64,000 bases of DNA. It comes from Prauserella halophila (GTDB lineage Bacteria > Actinomycetota > Actinomycetes > Mycobacteriales > Pseudonocardiaceae). This document shows, piece by piece, positions 43,096-52,423 of the stretch. The stretch spans positions 1,117,285 to 1,181,284 of the forward strand of contig NZ_JAMTCQ010000009.1 of the NCBI RefSeq assembly GCF_024171895.1, in the 5' to 3' direction. The notes under the pieces are model-generated. The model saw only the letters and a list, made by a program, of their open reading frames with translations. It did no database searches and was not told the origin of the DNA. The position numbers were made by a program, and so were the translations under genes. The first letter of the stretch is position 1; each line of letters starts with the position of its first letter.

Positions 43096-46000
43096 ATGAC
43101 TGACCGCTCGTCGGCCGAAGGGCTGTTCCGAGCCTGGGATTTCTATCTCTGGCGTGCACCCGTCGGAGCCGATCGCCCGGGGTTGCACGGCGATGTGCCG
43201 TGCGTACGTGACACCGGCGCACACCACGAGATCGTGAAGCGGGCGAGTGGTGACGCCCGGCTCATGGAGGCCATCACTGTGGCAAGCCCGAGCCTGGCGG
43301 AATTCGTGCGCAGGATCGCGGCGGAAGGAACCGACACGGCCAAGCCTTCGCGACTCCGACGAGCCGCCTTCGCCGTCTTACGTTACGACCTGAGAATGCG
43401 CAGTCGGCCGACGCCGTTCGGGTTGTTCGCCGGCATCGCCTGCGGTGACTTCGCCACCGCTCCCGACCCGACCGAGCTCCCGTACGTCGCCGTTCCGGCT
43501 GCTCCCACCACGCGCACGCAGGTCGACATGCAATGGTTGCTCGCCGCGTTGCGCCCGGTGGAGGAGCGTGCAGGAGACCTGCCCGGGCTCAGGGTGCAGG
43601 CGCATCCCGCCGCGCGGGTGCGTGGTGACCGGCTGGTGCTGGACTGCGCCTCGACGTTCGGACAGGCTCCGTCGAGTACCAGCCGGGCATCCGTATCGGT
43701 CCGGTACACCGAACCGGTGCGCCGGGCGTTGGAACTCGCGGAGCGCCCGGTCGCTCTCGGTGTCCTGACCGAGGCGTTGACCGAGCGATTCGGCGCAGCG
43801 GTGTTGCCGCGCGTGCGTGGTCTGCTCGATTCGCTTGTCGCCCAGGAAATCCTGCTCACCGAGCTCCGTCCACCGTTGGACGGTGACGACCCGCTGGCGC
43901 ACGTGATGCGCGTTCTCGACGGCGCCGCGATATCCCTGCCGGAGCAACCGGCCGCGCTGCTCGACGCCCTGAGGGGCCTGGAGGCGAGGATCGCGACCTA
44001 CGATCGGGCGTCCGCAGGAACGGGTGTAGCGGAGCTGGCCGAGGCCGCTTCCGCCGCGCGAGAAGTGAGCGAGCATCCGACACCACTACATGTCGACACG
44101 TGCCTCACCGCGGGCACGGTGTTGCCGCGTGCGGTCGCGGAGGAGGTGGAACGCGGGGTCGAGCTGATGTGGCGCATGTCGACACCGAAGCTGGGGTTGT
44201 ACTCACTGCGTGACTATCACCTGCGGTTCCTGGAACGCTACGGCACCGACCGGCTCGTTCCCCTGCTCGACCTCATCGACGGGGATACGGGCCTCGGTCC
44301 GCCGCCGGGATACTCCTGGCCGAACAGCGAGATGCCGGAAGACACGGCGGAGGCCGAGCCGGATAGGGACCGCAGCCGGACGTTACATCTGCTACTGGCC
44401 ACTGCGCTGCGGGAGAGCAAGCGTGAGGTCGAACTGGACGACGACACGGTGAACGCGCTGTGTCGCGGCGCCCCGACAGTTGCGGACCTGCCCAACTCGT
44501 GCGAGGTGACGGTCCACGTGACCGGTGTGTCGTCGCGGGCAGTGGCGGAGGGCGAGTTCCTCGTGACGCTGTCGCCCAGCCCCGGATCCCACCAGGCAGG
44601 GTCGACGTTCACCCGGTTCGCGAGGGCACTCGGCGGTTACCAGGACCGGCTCGTGGGTGCTGCGACCGCCGTGCCCACGCATGTCGTGGGCGCGCGCCGT
44701 GCCGACATCGCCTTTCTGCCTCGGTCGGGCAAGGCCGCGAACCTGGCCCACACCGCTCCCTCGACGGGGACGCGGATCGGCGTGGGCTTGTTCCCTTCTC
44801 CCCACGCCGATGAGGTGACTCTCTCGGACATCGCGGTCGCGGCGACACTGGAGCGGTTGTGTGCGGTGCACGTACCGAGCGGCCGGGAGGTCACGCCGAT
44901 CCTGGCCAACATGGTCAGTACCACCGCGCAGGCTCCGAATGCAGCGCGGTTGCTTTGGGAGATCGGCTTGGAAGGTCAACGGCTGTGGGAGCCGTGGAAA
45001 TGGGGAACGCTCGCCGACTCGCCGTTTGTGCCCCGCGTCCGGTACGGCCGCTTCGTATTGGCACCGGCGGTGTGGCGGCTCGACGAGCTCCGGGACTCGC
45101 TCGACAGTCCGGAATGGACAACAGCCGTCGCGGTGTGGCGGGATCGCTGGACGGTCCCTCGGCGGGTGCTTGCCGTGAGCAACGACCAACGTGTCGAACT
45201 GGACCTGGACGAGCCGTGGCACGTCGAACTGCTGCGCGAGGAGCTACGTAAGGCCCCCGGGCTCGTGGCGCACGAGATCCCCGGTTCGGCTCATGTCGAC
45301 GACGGGGATGTCCCGGTCGGCAGCTCGGCCGAGTTCGTGGTCCCGCTGCAACGGCGTGAGGCCGTGCCCCGGCGCAGCGTCACTCCTGCACACCGGGAGG
45401 AGCGGGCGGCCGTGCACGGACTGGGTGGACGCTGGTTGTATCTCAAGCTCTACGGTACGGCGAGCGGCCAGAACGAACTGTTGCGCACGCGGCTCGGCGA
45501 ACTGGTCGACACCGCTCGTGCCCGGGGCGCGGAACGCTGGTTCTTCCTGCGTTACACCGACCCGGACGGCCACCACCTGCGGCTGCGGCTCACGGCCGAC
45601 ACCGCGGTGCTGTGGCAGGACATCGTTCCTGCGTTGGGTCCGGTGTTGGAGCGTTGGCAGCACGAGGGGCTGCTCCGGACACACCGCGTCGACGAATACG
45701 ACCCCGAGTTCGAACGCTACGGCGGTGCCGAACTGGCCCCGTGGGTCGAGGAGCTCTTTCATGCCGACAGTATGGCGGCGGTCGATTTGCTGACCCTCGC
45801 TGCCGATCCGGAATGCCCTTACGACATCGACACGATGGCCGCCATGTCCGTGTCGTTCCTGGCCCACACGTTCGGAACGCCAGCCGTGCCGCACTCCGGG
45901 GACGACGTCGGCCGGGTGCAGGATCCGGCCGAGGTGTGGATGTCCCGGACCGGAACACGCCGTGAACTCCCAGAGCGGTTCCGACGGGATCCCGCCTACT

Positions 46001-46299
46001 GGGCGGAGCTGATTGATCCTCTGGGCGGGAGTCCGCGGCTGCGGGGAGACGTGTTCGGCGACAAGATCCTGGCCGCGCTGCGTGGGCGGGACGAGGCTGT
46101 CGCCGTCACAAGGCGGGCTATGGACGTTTTCCGCGCCGACGGTGCATGCCGGTCGGACGAAGGCCGGTTCGTCGGAAGCCTGATGCATATGACGTGCAAC
46201 CGCCTCCTCGGCGGCGACAGCGAGCGCGAACGGGACGTGGTGGCGTTGGCACGCGGGTGCGTGCAGGACGCGGCACGGAGAAGGAGGCACCGCGGATGA
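43096..46299 (+). CDS. Class I lanthipeptide dehydratase LanB
   Basis: 1,067 residues: full-length LanB with the glutamylation domain (YDLRMRSRPTPFGLFAGIAC near residue 100, then NMVSTTAQAPNAARLLWEIG and VPRVRYGRFVLAPAVWRL) and the C-terminal elimination domain (GGRWLYLKLYGTASGQNELL, WFFLRYTDPDGHHLRLRL, RVDEYDPEFERYGG). It uses glutamyl-tRNA to activate Ser/Thr of the core and then eliminates glutamate to form Dha/Dhb. 99 nt after lanA with only a weak GAACGG site before the ATG, so it depends on read-through. Overlaps lanC by 4 nt. Confidence 0.93.
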   Translation: MTDRSSAEGLFRAWDFYLWRAPVGADRPGLHGDVPCVRDTGAHHEIVKRASGDARLMEAITVASPSLAEFVRRIAAEGTDTAKPSRLRRAAFAVLRYDLRMRSRPTPFGLFAGIACGDFATAPDPTELPYVAVPAAPTTRTQVDMQWLLAALRPVEERAGDLPGLRVQAHPAARVRGDRLVLDCASTFGQAPSSTSRASVSVRYTEPVRRALELAERPVALGVLTEALTERFGAAVLPRVRGLLDSLVAQEILLTELRPPLDGDDPLAHVMRVLDGAAISLPEQPAALLDALRGLEARIATYDRASAGTGVAELAEAASAAREVSEHPTPLHVDTCLTAGTVLPRAVAEEVERGVELMWRMSTPKLGLYSLRDYHLRFLERYGTDRLVPLLDLIDGDTGLGPPPGYSWPNSEMPEDTAEAEPDRDRSRTLHLLLATALRESKREVELDDDTVNALCRGAPTVADLPNSCEVTVHVTGVSSRAVAEGEFLVTLSPSPGSHQAGSTFTRFARALGGYQDRLVGAATAVPTHVVGARRADIAFLPRSGKAANLAHTAPSTGTRIGVGLFPSPHADEVTLSDIAVAATLERLCAVHVPSGREVTPILANMVSTTAQAPNAARLLWEIGLEGQRLWEPWKWGTLADSPFVPRVRYGRFVLAPAVWRLDELRDSLDSPEWTTAVAVWRDRWTVPRRVLAVSNDQRVELDLDEPWHVELLREELRKAPGLVAHEIPGSAHVDDGDVPVGSSAEFVVPLQRREAVPRRSVTPAHREERAAVHGLGGRWLYLKLYGTASGQNELLRTRLGELVDTARARGAERWFFLRYTDPDGHHLRLRLTADTAVLWQDIVPALGPVLERWQHEGLLRTHRVDEYDPEFERYGGAELAPWVEELFHADSMAAVDLLTLAADPECPYDIDTMAAMSVSFLAHTFGTPAVPHSGDDVGRVQDPAEVWMSRTGTRRELPERFRRDPAYWAELIDPLGGSPRLRGDVFGDKILAALRGRDEAVAVTRRAMDVFRADGACRSDEGRFVGSLMHMTCNRLLGGDSERERDVVALARGCVQDAARRRRHRG

Positions 46300-47786
46300 G
46301 CACATCGGCGACGACATCACAGGCGACATCGGTTTCGTCGAGCACGGACGAAGCGCAGTCGAGGAGGCGTGTCGGGAGGACGGAACCGGAACCACCGATC
46401 AGTGAAGCCGATCGGGTCCGGGCGGAGGAAGCCGTGAACGCCGTGGCCAATCGACTCGCGGATCCCGACCGGATCGCGGCGATCGCCGGCAGGGAGGACA
46501 ACCGGGATCCTATCTATGACACCGTCATGTGGGCGCCTGCCACACTGTCGAACGGATGGCCCGGTGTGGCGACCTTCTTCGCGGAGCTCGCGGCGCGTGA
46601 CACAGAGACGACATCGTGGTGGGCGGCGGTCGCCCATGAGCACCTCGCTCGCGCAGGATCAGCCCTCGACGGGGTTCCGCATCGTGGCATGTACGCGGGA
46701 CCGGCGGCTGTGCTGTCGGCCGCGCAGACCGCAGCCGGGGCGGCAGGTCACTACGGTGGGCTCCGTAGCAAGCTCGCCGAGTGGCTGGCCGATACGGTAC
46801 TGACGCGGCTGGAGCACGAACGACAGCGTGCTGACGGCGACGGTGTCGATTGGTTCTCCTATGATCTGATCAACGGGCTCGCCGGTTCCGGTCGGCTGCT
46901 GCTCGACGCTGCGCAGGATTCCGGGGAGACGGGTCCACGGGTTCGTCGGGCGTTGGACGGCACCTTGCGCCACCTGGTACGGCTCGCTCGGCCGATCACG
47001 GTGCACGGGCACCGAGTGCCCGGCTGGTGGGTTCCGGCGGCGTCGCAACCTACCGAGCGTGACCGCGGCGACTATCCCGACGGTGACTTCAATCTGGGGC
47101 TCGCGCACGGTGTCCCCGGTCCACTCGCTGTTCTCGCCCACGCCGTCCGAATCGGGTACGAAGTGGACGGTCAACGGGATGCGATCGCGGAAATGGTGGA
47201 GTGGCTGCGTGGTTGGCGACTGTTCGACGATGCCGGACCGTATTGGCCGTGCAGGGTGAGCTTCGCCGAGGAAACCGCGGACCATCGCATGACCACGAGC
47301 GAGTTCACCCGCACAGCGTGGTGTTACGGGGCGCCGGGGGTGGCCGTCGCTCTGCACGCTGCCGGCACCGCGCTCGGCGAGCCCGAATGGATCGACGAGG
47401 CGGTATCCGCATTGCGCGCGGCACTTGAACGGGACGAATCGTCCTGGGCGATCGACGGGCCCACCATCTGCCACGGGTACGGCGGGCTACTCGCGATCTG
47501 TACCGATATCGGCAGATCGACCGGTGATGCGGCCCTGTTGCGGGGTACCGCACGGCTGGTGCGTTCGGTACTGGACACCGCCGACGATGCGCGGCCGTTC
47601 GTGTTCCCGCATCTGATGCGGTATCCGCGTGCCCAACAGAGTCCCGGGCGTGTTTGCAGATCAGTGGATGTGGCAGGGCTTCTGGAAGGTGCCGCCGGAG
47701 TCGCCGCGGCGCTGGTCCCCTTCTCCGGCGAGGCGGGTCGACGAAAGGGAGGTCCGCTGTGGCATCGCTGCCTGGGCCTGTCGTGA
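46296..47786 (+). CDS. Lanthipeptide cyclase LanC
   Basis: 496 residues, longer than the usual 400 because of a Ser/Thr/Glu-rich N-terminal extension. The toroidal repeats end in GxxG motifs. The zinc ligands are visible: Cys343 in WCYGAPG, Cys392-His393 in ICHGYGG; His271 in LAHGVPG is the likely acid/base. It adds Cys thiols to Dha/Dhb to close the five rings. ATGA overlap with lanB; the ABC gene start lies inside its 3' end. Confidence 0.92.
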   Translation: MSTSATTSQATSVSSSTDEAQSRRRVGRTEPEPPISEADRVRAEEAVNAVANRLADPDRIAAIAGREDNRDPIYDTVMWAPATLSNGWPGVATFFAELAARDTETTSWWAAVAHEHLARAGSALDGVPHRGMYAGPAAVLSAAQTAAGAAGHYGGLRSKLAEWLADTVLTRLEHERQRADGDGVDWFSYDLINGLAGSGRLLLDAAQDSGETGPRVRRALDGTLRHLVRLARPITVHGHRVPGWWVPAASQPTERDRGDYPDGDFNLGLAHGVPGPLAVLAHAVRIGYEVDGQRDAIAEMVEWLRGWRLFDDAGPYWPCRVSFAEETADHRMTTSEFTRTAWCYGAPGVAVALHAAGTALGEPEWIDEAVSALRAALERDESSWAIDGPTICHGYGGLLAICTDIGRSTGDAALLRGTARLVRSVLDTADDARPFVFPHLMRYPRAQQSPGRVCRSVDVAGLLEGAAGVAAALVPFSGEAGRRKGGPLWHRCLGLS

Positions 47787-48739
47787 GCGAGTGCGGGGTG
47801 GGTGATGGCGCTGCCGAGCACCCGGCCGTGGAGATCGAGAACCTTGTGGTCCGCTACCCGTCGGTGCTGGCTGTCGACGGCCTTTCGCACATCTGTCCCT
47901 CCGGCCGGATTACGGCGCTGCTGGGTCCCAACGGCGCGGGAAAGTCGAGCGTCCTCGGTGCGGTGAGCACTGCCGTACCGGCCGACTCGGGAGAGATTCG
48001 GATCTTCGGTCATGACCTGCGGCGCCGAGCAACCGCGGCGCGGGCGCGGCTGGGTCTGGTGTTCCAGGAGCGCACGCTGGACAAGGACCTCTCGGTACAA
48101 CGAAACCTCTGGTTCCACGCGCGGCTGTTCGGGATGGGCAAGGCGGACGCCCGTGAACGGATCGACCGAGTGCTCGCGGTGTTCGGCCTGGGAGACCGGC
48201 GCAACGACGACGTCCAGAAACTCTCGGGTGGTTTGGCCCGGCGTGTGGAGGTCGCCCGCGCGCTGTTGCATCGCCCGGGCCTGTTGGTTCTCGACGAGCC
48301 GACGACCGGCCTGGATCCGGAGGCACGGTGGCAGGTCTGGCAGGACCTGCGGAGGATGCGGACCGAGTTCGGGGTCAGCATTCTGTTCTCCACCCATTAC
48401 ATGGACGAGGCCGAGTTCGCCGACGAGATTGCGATCATCAACGAAGGCAAACTGGTGCGGCACGGATCCGCCGATGAATTGAAGCTCAGTCTCGGGAGTT
48501 CCAGCGTGCTGGTGCGCACGGAGGACGACGCGGCGGCGTTGGCGAACCTGAGCGCGGCGGGTCACGATGTCCGGTTCGACGCTCCCGGGCTCGTCGTGCG
48601 GTGTGCGGAGCCGGAGAAGGCCATCGCCCAGGTTGTCGCGTCGACGGGCACAGGAGTCCTTGAGGCATCGGTTCGTCACCCGACGATGGACGATGTGTAC
48701 CTGTCGGTCACGGCAGGTTCCGGGGGTGATCGGAAGTGA
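47759..48739 (+). CDS. ABC exporter ATP-binding protein (PspT/MibT-like)
   Basis: 326 residues. Walker A GPNGAGKSS, signature LSGGLARRVEVARALLHRP, Walker B LLVLDEPTTGLDP, H-loop FSTHYMDEAEFAD, and a C-terminal DrrA-type extension. GTG 47759 is preferred for its GGGAGG 6 nt upstream, overlapping lanC by 28 nt. A second GTG at 47783 (GTGA overlap) is the alternative. Probably exports the modified peptide with the next gene; it lacks the C39 peptidase domain of classical LanT. Confidence 0.87.
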   Translation: MASLPGPVVSECGVGDGAAEHPAVEIENLVVRYPSVLAVDGLSHICPSGRITALLGPNGAGKSSVLGAVSTAVPADSGEIRIFGHDLRRRATAARARLGLVFQERTLDKDLSVQRNLWFHARLFGMGKADARERIDRVLAVFGLGDRRNDDVQKLSGGLARRVEVARALLHRPGLLVLDEPTTGLDPEARWQVWQDLRRMRTEFGVSILFSTHYMDEAEFADEIAIINEGKLVRHGSADELKLSLGSSSVLVRTEDDAAALANLSAAGHDVRFDAPGLVVRCAEPEKAIAQVVASTGTGVLEASVRHPTMDDVYLSVTAGSGGDRK

Positions 48740-49587
48740 ACATGAGCACGGTTCACCACCGGTCTACGACGCGGCCGCCGGACTCTGCAGCCGATGTGGA
48801 TGCGCCCGAGCACGGTGCGGTCAGTGCGACGAGGGCGATCGTCGTGATCGCGCAGCGTGACTTGATCCGGCAGGTCAAGCATCCTGGGATGCTGGTGAGC
48901 CAGGCCATGCAGATGGTGTTCATCGTGGTGATCTTCGGTGTCGGTTTCAACAGCATGATCCGGCCCAGCGATGGACTTCCCTTCAGTGCCTACGTGTTCC
49001 CCGGCATCATCGCGATCCAGGTTGTGACGGTCGGCATCAACTCCGGTCTCGGGTATGCATGGGACCGCGAGTTCGGTGTGTTGCGGGAGATGCTCGTCGC
49101 GCCCGCGCCGAAGATGTGCCTTCCTGTCGGCAAGATCTTCGCGACGGGCACCGTGGTGTGTGTGCAGAGCGCGATCATGTTGTTGCTGTCCCCGATACTC
49201 GAGGTACCGCTGACACCGGCCGGTTTCGCGTACGGGACCGCGGCCTACACGTTCGTCGGCATTGTCTTCTCCTCGATCGGGCTCCTCCTGGCGACCGCGA
49301 TCACACGGATCCAGACGCTGCAGTCCAGTGTGTCCCTAGCGACATTCCCGATGCTGTTCCTGTCGGGATCGGTTTTCCGGCCGGACGATCTCCCCGCATG
49401 GCTCAGTGGACTCATCACGGTCAATCCGATGAGTTACGGCGTGGATCTGGTTCGACACCTGTTGCTGAACGCCGCCGGCACCGGGGTCCCGGGCAGCGGC
49501 CTGGCTCACCCGCTGGTTGATTTTGCGGTGTTGTGCGGGTTCCTCGTCGCTGGGTTCACGGCTATCCGGATCAGGGTGGGCAGATGA
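48736..49587 (+). CDS. ABC-2 type exporter permease (PspU/MibU-like)
   Basis: 283 residues, six membrane segments: LVSQAMQMVFIVVIFGVGFN, YVFPGIIAIQVVTVGINSGL, AIMLLLSPILEVPLTPAG, FVGIVFSSIGLLLATAITR, and the DrrB-like RPDDLPAWLSGLITVNPMSY. The GTG overlaps the upstream stop. Forms the export complex with the ATP-binding protein. No cluster protease was found, so leader removal must use a host enzyme before, during or after export. Confidence 0.87.
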   Translation: MNMSTVHHRSTTRPPDSAADVDAPEHGAVSATRAIVVIAQRDLIRQVKHPGMLVSQAMQMVFIVVIFGVGFNSMIRPSDGLPFSAYVFPGIIAIQVVTVGINSGLGYAWDREFGVLREMLVAPAPKMCLPVGKIFATGTVVCVQSAIMLLLSPILEVPLTPAGFAYGTAAYTFVGIVFSSIGLLLATAITRIQTLQSSVSLATFPMLFLSGSVFRPDDLPAWLSGLITVNPMSYGVDLVRHLLLNAAGTGVPGSGLAHPLVDFAVLCGFLVAGFTAIRIRVGR

Positions 49588-50603
49588 CATTCGTTGCTTC
49601 CGGTGCGGGACATTCGGGTGATTCGTCGTCAAGGCGATCGGGCCGAGAGCGGCGCGGCGAGCTCGACGAGTCCGTGGACGAGGACCGGCTCGCGTTGTCG
49701 GCGCTCGAGTGGTTGCACGCTCAGCGCCGGTGGTTCGATCCTTGCTATTGGGAGGAATACCTACCCGCCCGGCGGTTTCGGCCGGGCCCGCTTCTCGAGT
49801 TGATCGTGTTGCTCCGGTGCGTAAGCCGTGGCCCGTACGCTCAGTATGCCCGGGCGCTGACGGAATCCGGCTTCGCGTTGGCCGAGTCGGTCTGCCGGTG
49901 GAAGTCTTTTCGCCAGGGTCTGCAGCGCTGGGATGAGACGTTTCCCTACTTCGCGTACTTCACCGCGGTTCTCGAAGCTGCAGGGCGAGATGCCGGTCCG
50001 GCACTGGACGCGGTGGAGACTGCCCTCGCACTCGGGTGCGGAGATGTCTCGGCCGCGGATCGTCCGGCCCTGACCAGGCTCGAATTGGCGTATGTGACGG
50101 ACCTCGGCGGATTCAGCACCGTGCCGGTCGAGTGGTCCGATGCTGTCGAGCTGTATCGGACCAGTATAGCCGGGACGCGTGACAACACGCTGTTCATGCG
50201 CGACGATGAAGCCTACGCGTTAACGCACGTGCTCTTCTATTTGTCTGATTTCGGTTCACGGGCGTTGCCCTTGCCGGCACCGGTCGAGGCTGATCGGGTG
50301 CGTGATCAGGTGTCGGTGCTGCTCGGCTCGTGCCTGGCCCGCGATGACCTCGATCTCGCGGGTGAATTCCTGCTGTGTGCGGAAACGTTGGGATCGGCAG
50401 ACGATCCGTTGGTCGCGCACGGATGGCATCGGCTCGCCGCTGCCCAACATGACGACGGAGCGGTGCCGAGCCCGCTGTACAACCCGCACACGGCTGCGAT
50501 GCTCGAGGGCGCGAAGCGGTCGGCGTATCTGTTCGGCACGTGTTTCCACACGACGATGGTGGCGATCATGGCGTCATCGGAACGGCGGCGGCATGCCAGG
50601 TAG
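49584..50603 (+). CDS. Helical protein of the lanthipeptide operon (possible PspV/MibV position)
   Basis: 339 residues, mostly helical, no membrane span; start ATG overlaps the permease stop. Motifs: LSALEWLHAQRRWFDPCYW, LLELIVLLRCVSRGPYAQYA, ETFPYFAYFTAVLEAAGR, KRSAYLFGTCFHTTMVAIM. The overall pattern resembles DUF6895-type helical proteins; no enzymatic residues are evident. Co-translation with the biosynthetic genes says it acts in the pathway. By place it corresponds to the V gene of planosporicin/NAI-107 clusters, whose role I do not know. The end overlaps the next gene by 11 nt. Confidence 0.6.
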   Translation: MTFVASGAGHSGDSSSRRSGRERRGELDESVDEDRLALSALEWLHAQRRWFDPCYWEEYLPARRFRPGPLLELIVLLRCVSRGPYAQYARALTESGFALAESVCRWKSFRQGLQRWDETFPYFAYFTAVLEAAGRDAGPALDAVETALALGCGDVSAADRPALTRLELAYVTDLGGFSTVPVEWSDAVELYRTSIAGTRDNTLFMRDDEAYALTHVLFYLSDFGSRALPLPAPVEADRVRDQVSVLLGSCLARDDLDLAGEFLLCAETLGSADDPLVAHGWHRLAAAQHDDGAVPSPLYNPHTAAMLEGAKRSAYLFGTCFHTTMVAIMASSERRRHAR

Positions 50604-51216
50604 TGGTATCCGGCGGACGGGCACCACCGTCGACGTCGGCATCGGCGTGCTCGAGACGTGGCTGGAGTGTTCTCAGGTAGACGCCGATGCCGAGATCGGA
50701 CTGTGGTTGTGCCGAACCACCGCCGGTGTCGGTTCCGATTCGTACCCAAGACAGGATTCCGAGGCTGTGTTCGCACGCTGCCTGCTCGCAGACGTGCAGG
50801 CAGCCGGAGGCATCCCGGCGATTCCGGAGCAGCTGCTGTACGGCGATCCGCGGCACACGGCCGATCGCGTGACGCGGTGTGGCGTCGGGGGCGAACGGCG
50901 GGGGAGCGGAGCGTCGGACAGCCGGCCTCGCACCGTTCGTGTTCTGGAGGCGCTAGCCGTCAATGCCGTTCGTACACGGGACATCTCGGCGCTTGCCGCG
51001 CTCATCCGGGCGGCGCTGGTGTGGGGAGCGGATGGCCGGCACACGGTGCGGCGTGGGGTCGAGACGCTCGTTGCGGCCGTCGCGCCGGACGGCGGCGTGC
51101 TGCGTGACGACGAGGGCGGCTCCGGCAGTGGGCTGCCAACGGCCGTACAGGTTGCGTGGGCTCTGGTCGAATACCGGCGGCCCGGGTTCACACGCAACAT
51201 GTGGCGGGTCGCATGA
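50593..51216 (+). CDS. Second helical protein at the end of the lanthipeptide operon
   Basis: 207 residues, unrecognised. TVDVGIGVLETWLECSQVDA, RCLLADVQAAGGIPAIPEQL, LIRAALVWGADGRHTVRRGV and VQVAWALVEYRRPGFTRNMW suggest an alpha/alpha repeat like that of the preceding protein. ATG 50593 overlaps the previous stop by 11 nt. It may be a split or duplicated relative of the upstream gene. Last gene of the lanABCTUV arm. Confidence 0.55.
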   Translation: MPGSGIRRTGTTVDVGIGVLETWLECSQVDADAEIGLWLCRTTAGVGSDSYPRQDSEAVFARCLLADVQAAGGIPAIPEQLLYGDPRHTADRVTRCGVGGERRGSGASDSRPRTVRVLEALAVNAVRTRDISALAALIRAALVWGADGRHTVRRGVETLVAAVAPDGGVLRDDEGGSGSGLPTAVQVAWALVEYRRPGFTRNMWRVA

Positions 51217-51315
51217 CGGCGCTCGGCGTGACGGTCATCGGCGGATCGCAACGGGGAGCGAAGCGGGTCGTTGTACGGTGGTGAGTGTCCGAGAACGGCA
51301 GAGGCCGGACAGCGG

Positions 51316-51585
51316 CTACGGCCGGAGATGCCGTTCGGCTTCGCCCTGCTCGGTTAGCTCGGCGTAGAGCTGAGGGTCGTCGAGATCCGACTCGTGGACG
51401 ACCCATGCCGACCACGGAACAGGGCACGGAGGTTCGTGTTCGGGGTCGGGGCACAGGAGCCGCACGAACTGCTCCTTGACCTCGTTCGCCTGTGTTTCGG
51501 TGGCGTAGACGCCGATTCGGATTTCCCAGACGCTGGGTTGTTCGCCGGTAGGGGCGGAATCGTCGTGGGCCTGCTCATCCGGCAC
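51316..51585 (-). CDS. Small acidic hypothetical protein
   Basis: 89 residues from GTG 51585 with GAGGAG 6 nt upstream; the frame is open further upstream but without a start signal. SVWEIRIGVYATETQANEVK, EQFVRLLCPDPEHEPPCPVP, WSAWVVHESDLDDPQLYAEL. No family recognised; the strand-helix-strand pattern recalls a SPOR-like fold. Convergent with the lanthipeptide operon and therefore outside it. Confidence 0.55.
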   Translation of the reverse strand: MPDEQAHDDSAPTGEQPSVWEIRIGVYATETQANEVKEQFVRLLCPDPEHEPPCPVPWSAWVVHESDLDDPQLYAELTEQGEAERHLRP

Positions 51586-51619
51586 TGGTAACTCCTCGGG
51601 TGTCTCGCCGTTTCGTAAC

Positions 51620-51644
51620 GGGGAGGTGGGTGCCCCACCTCCCC
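51620..51644 (-). terminator. Hairpin terminator after the secreted-protein gene
   Basis: GGGGAGGTGGG (51620-51630) and CCCACCTCCCC (51634-51644), loop TGC. The stem starts 10 nt after the stop at 51654 and lies before the next co-oriented gene. Confidence 0.7.
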
Positions 51645-51653
51645 TGCGCGACG

Positions 51654-51956
51654 TTACCACCAGCGTTTGGCGTCGCAGTGTCGTTTCCTGTGTCCTTCCG
51701 GGACCGGAACGTTGCGCTTTGCGTTGTTGAGCGCCTTCGTCTTGGTGTTTCCGGAACCGTCGGCGCGTTCGTAGCCGACGACGTGGTTGTCGCTGATCCG
51801 CACGATGTGGCACTGCACGGTGACGTGCCAGATCTTGGTGATGCCGGTCGCGGGTTCGGGTGCCACCGTCTGGCTCGCTGTGGCTGCAGGTGCGGCGGCA
51901 CCGCCGAGGACGAGGGTCATGAGTCCGGCGACGGCCGCACGGCGAAGAATCGTCAC
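51654..51956 (-). CDS. Small secreted protein
   Basis: 100 residues. Signal peptide VTILRRAAVAGLMTLVLGGA with probable cleavage after PAATASQ, then a compact basic domain: ITKIWHVTVQCHIVRISDNH, VVGYERADGSGNTKTKALNN, GHRKRHCDAKRWW; two Cys could form a disulfide. GAAGGGAAC precedes GTG 51956. The upstream open frame is not used. Function unknown. Confidence 0.65.
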   Translation of the reverse strand: MTILRRAAVAGLMTLVLGGAAAPAATASQTVAPEPATGITKIWHVTVQCHIVRISDNHVVGYERADGSGNTKTKALNNAKRNVPVPEGHRKRHCDAKRWW

Positions 51957-52423
51957 GGTTGTTCCCTTCGGGTTCGACTGGTGGTTAGGACGGGATCCGG
52001 AAATCGACAATGGAGCGTCCGATTTCCCGTGGCCACGACTTTCGCACAGTGCGGACCCGGCGGGGCGGCATAAGGGCGACGACGGCAGTCGAGTGGCAGC
52101 GTCGGCAGTGCCGCCGGCGGCGAGAGTGTCGGTGGCGGCGGTCCTGGAGATCCACATGCGACGGGTCCCGGCGCACGGTCACGGCTGGACCGCCGGCCCG
52201 TTCGCGAGCTGGTGCGGGCACGCGCTGCTGCCCTTGCTGTTCCGAGCACGCGTGCATGACGGGTGACCTGCGGCAGAACGGTGACACGGAACAGCTACCG
52301 GTGCCATGACGGCTCCCGGCGTGATGGTTGGCGGACGAGCGATGAGCCACGACGCGAGGAGCGGGAGCGGACCGATGAGTCCGTCGATCCGACCGCCGGG
52401 TCCTGGCAGAGGGCCGCCCGGAG
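51957..52423. other. Region without recognisable genes
   Basis: Random high-GC frames only between the secreted-protein gene and a doubtful small frame. It marks the right-hand border where the conserved core block resumes with the haemoglobin gene. Confidence 0.4.

Noticed and set aside
42640-51216. LanD decarboxylase, halogenase, P450 or dedicated leader protease in the lanthipeptide cluster
   Set aside because: All open frames of the cluster were considered; none shows flavoprotein, halogenase, P450 or S8/C39 peptidase motifs.
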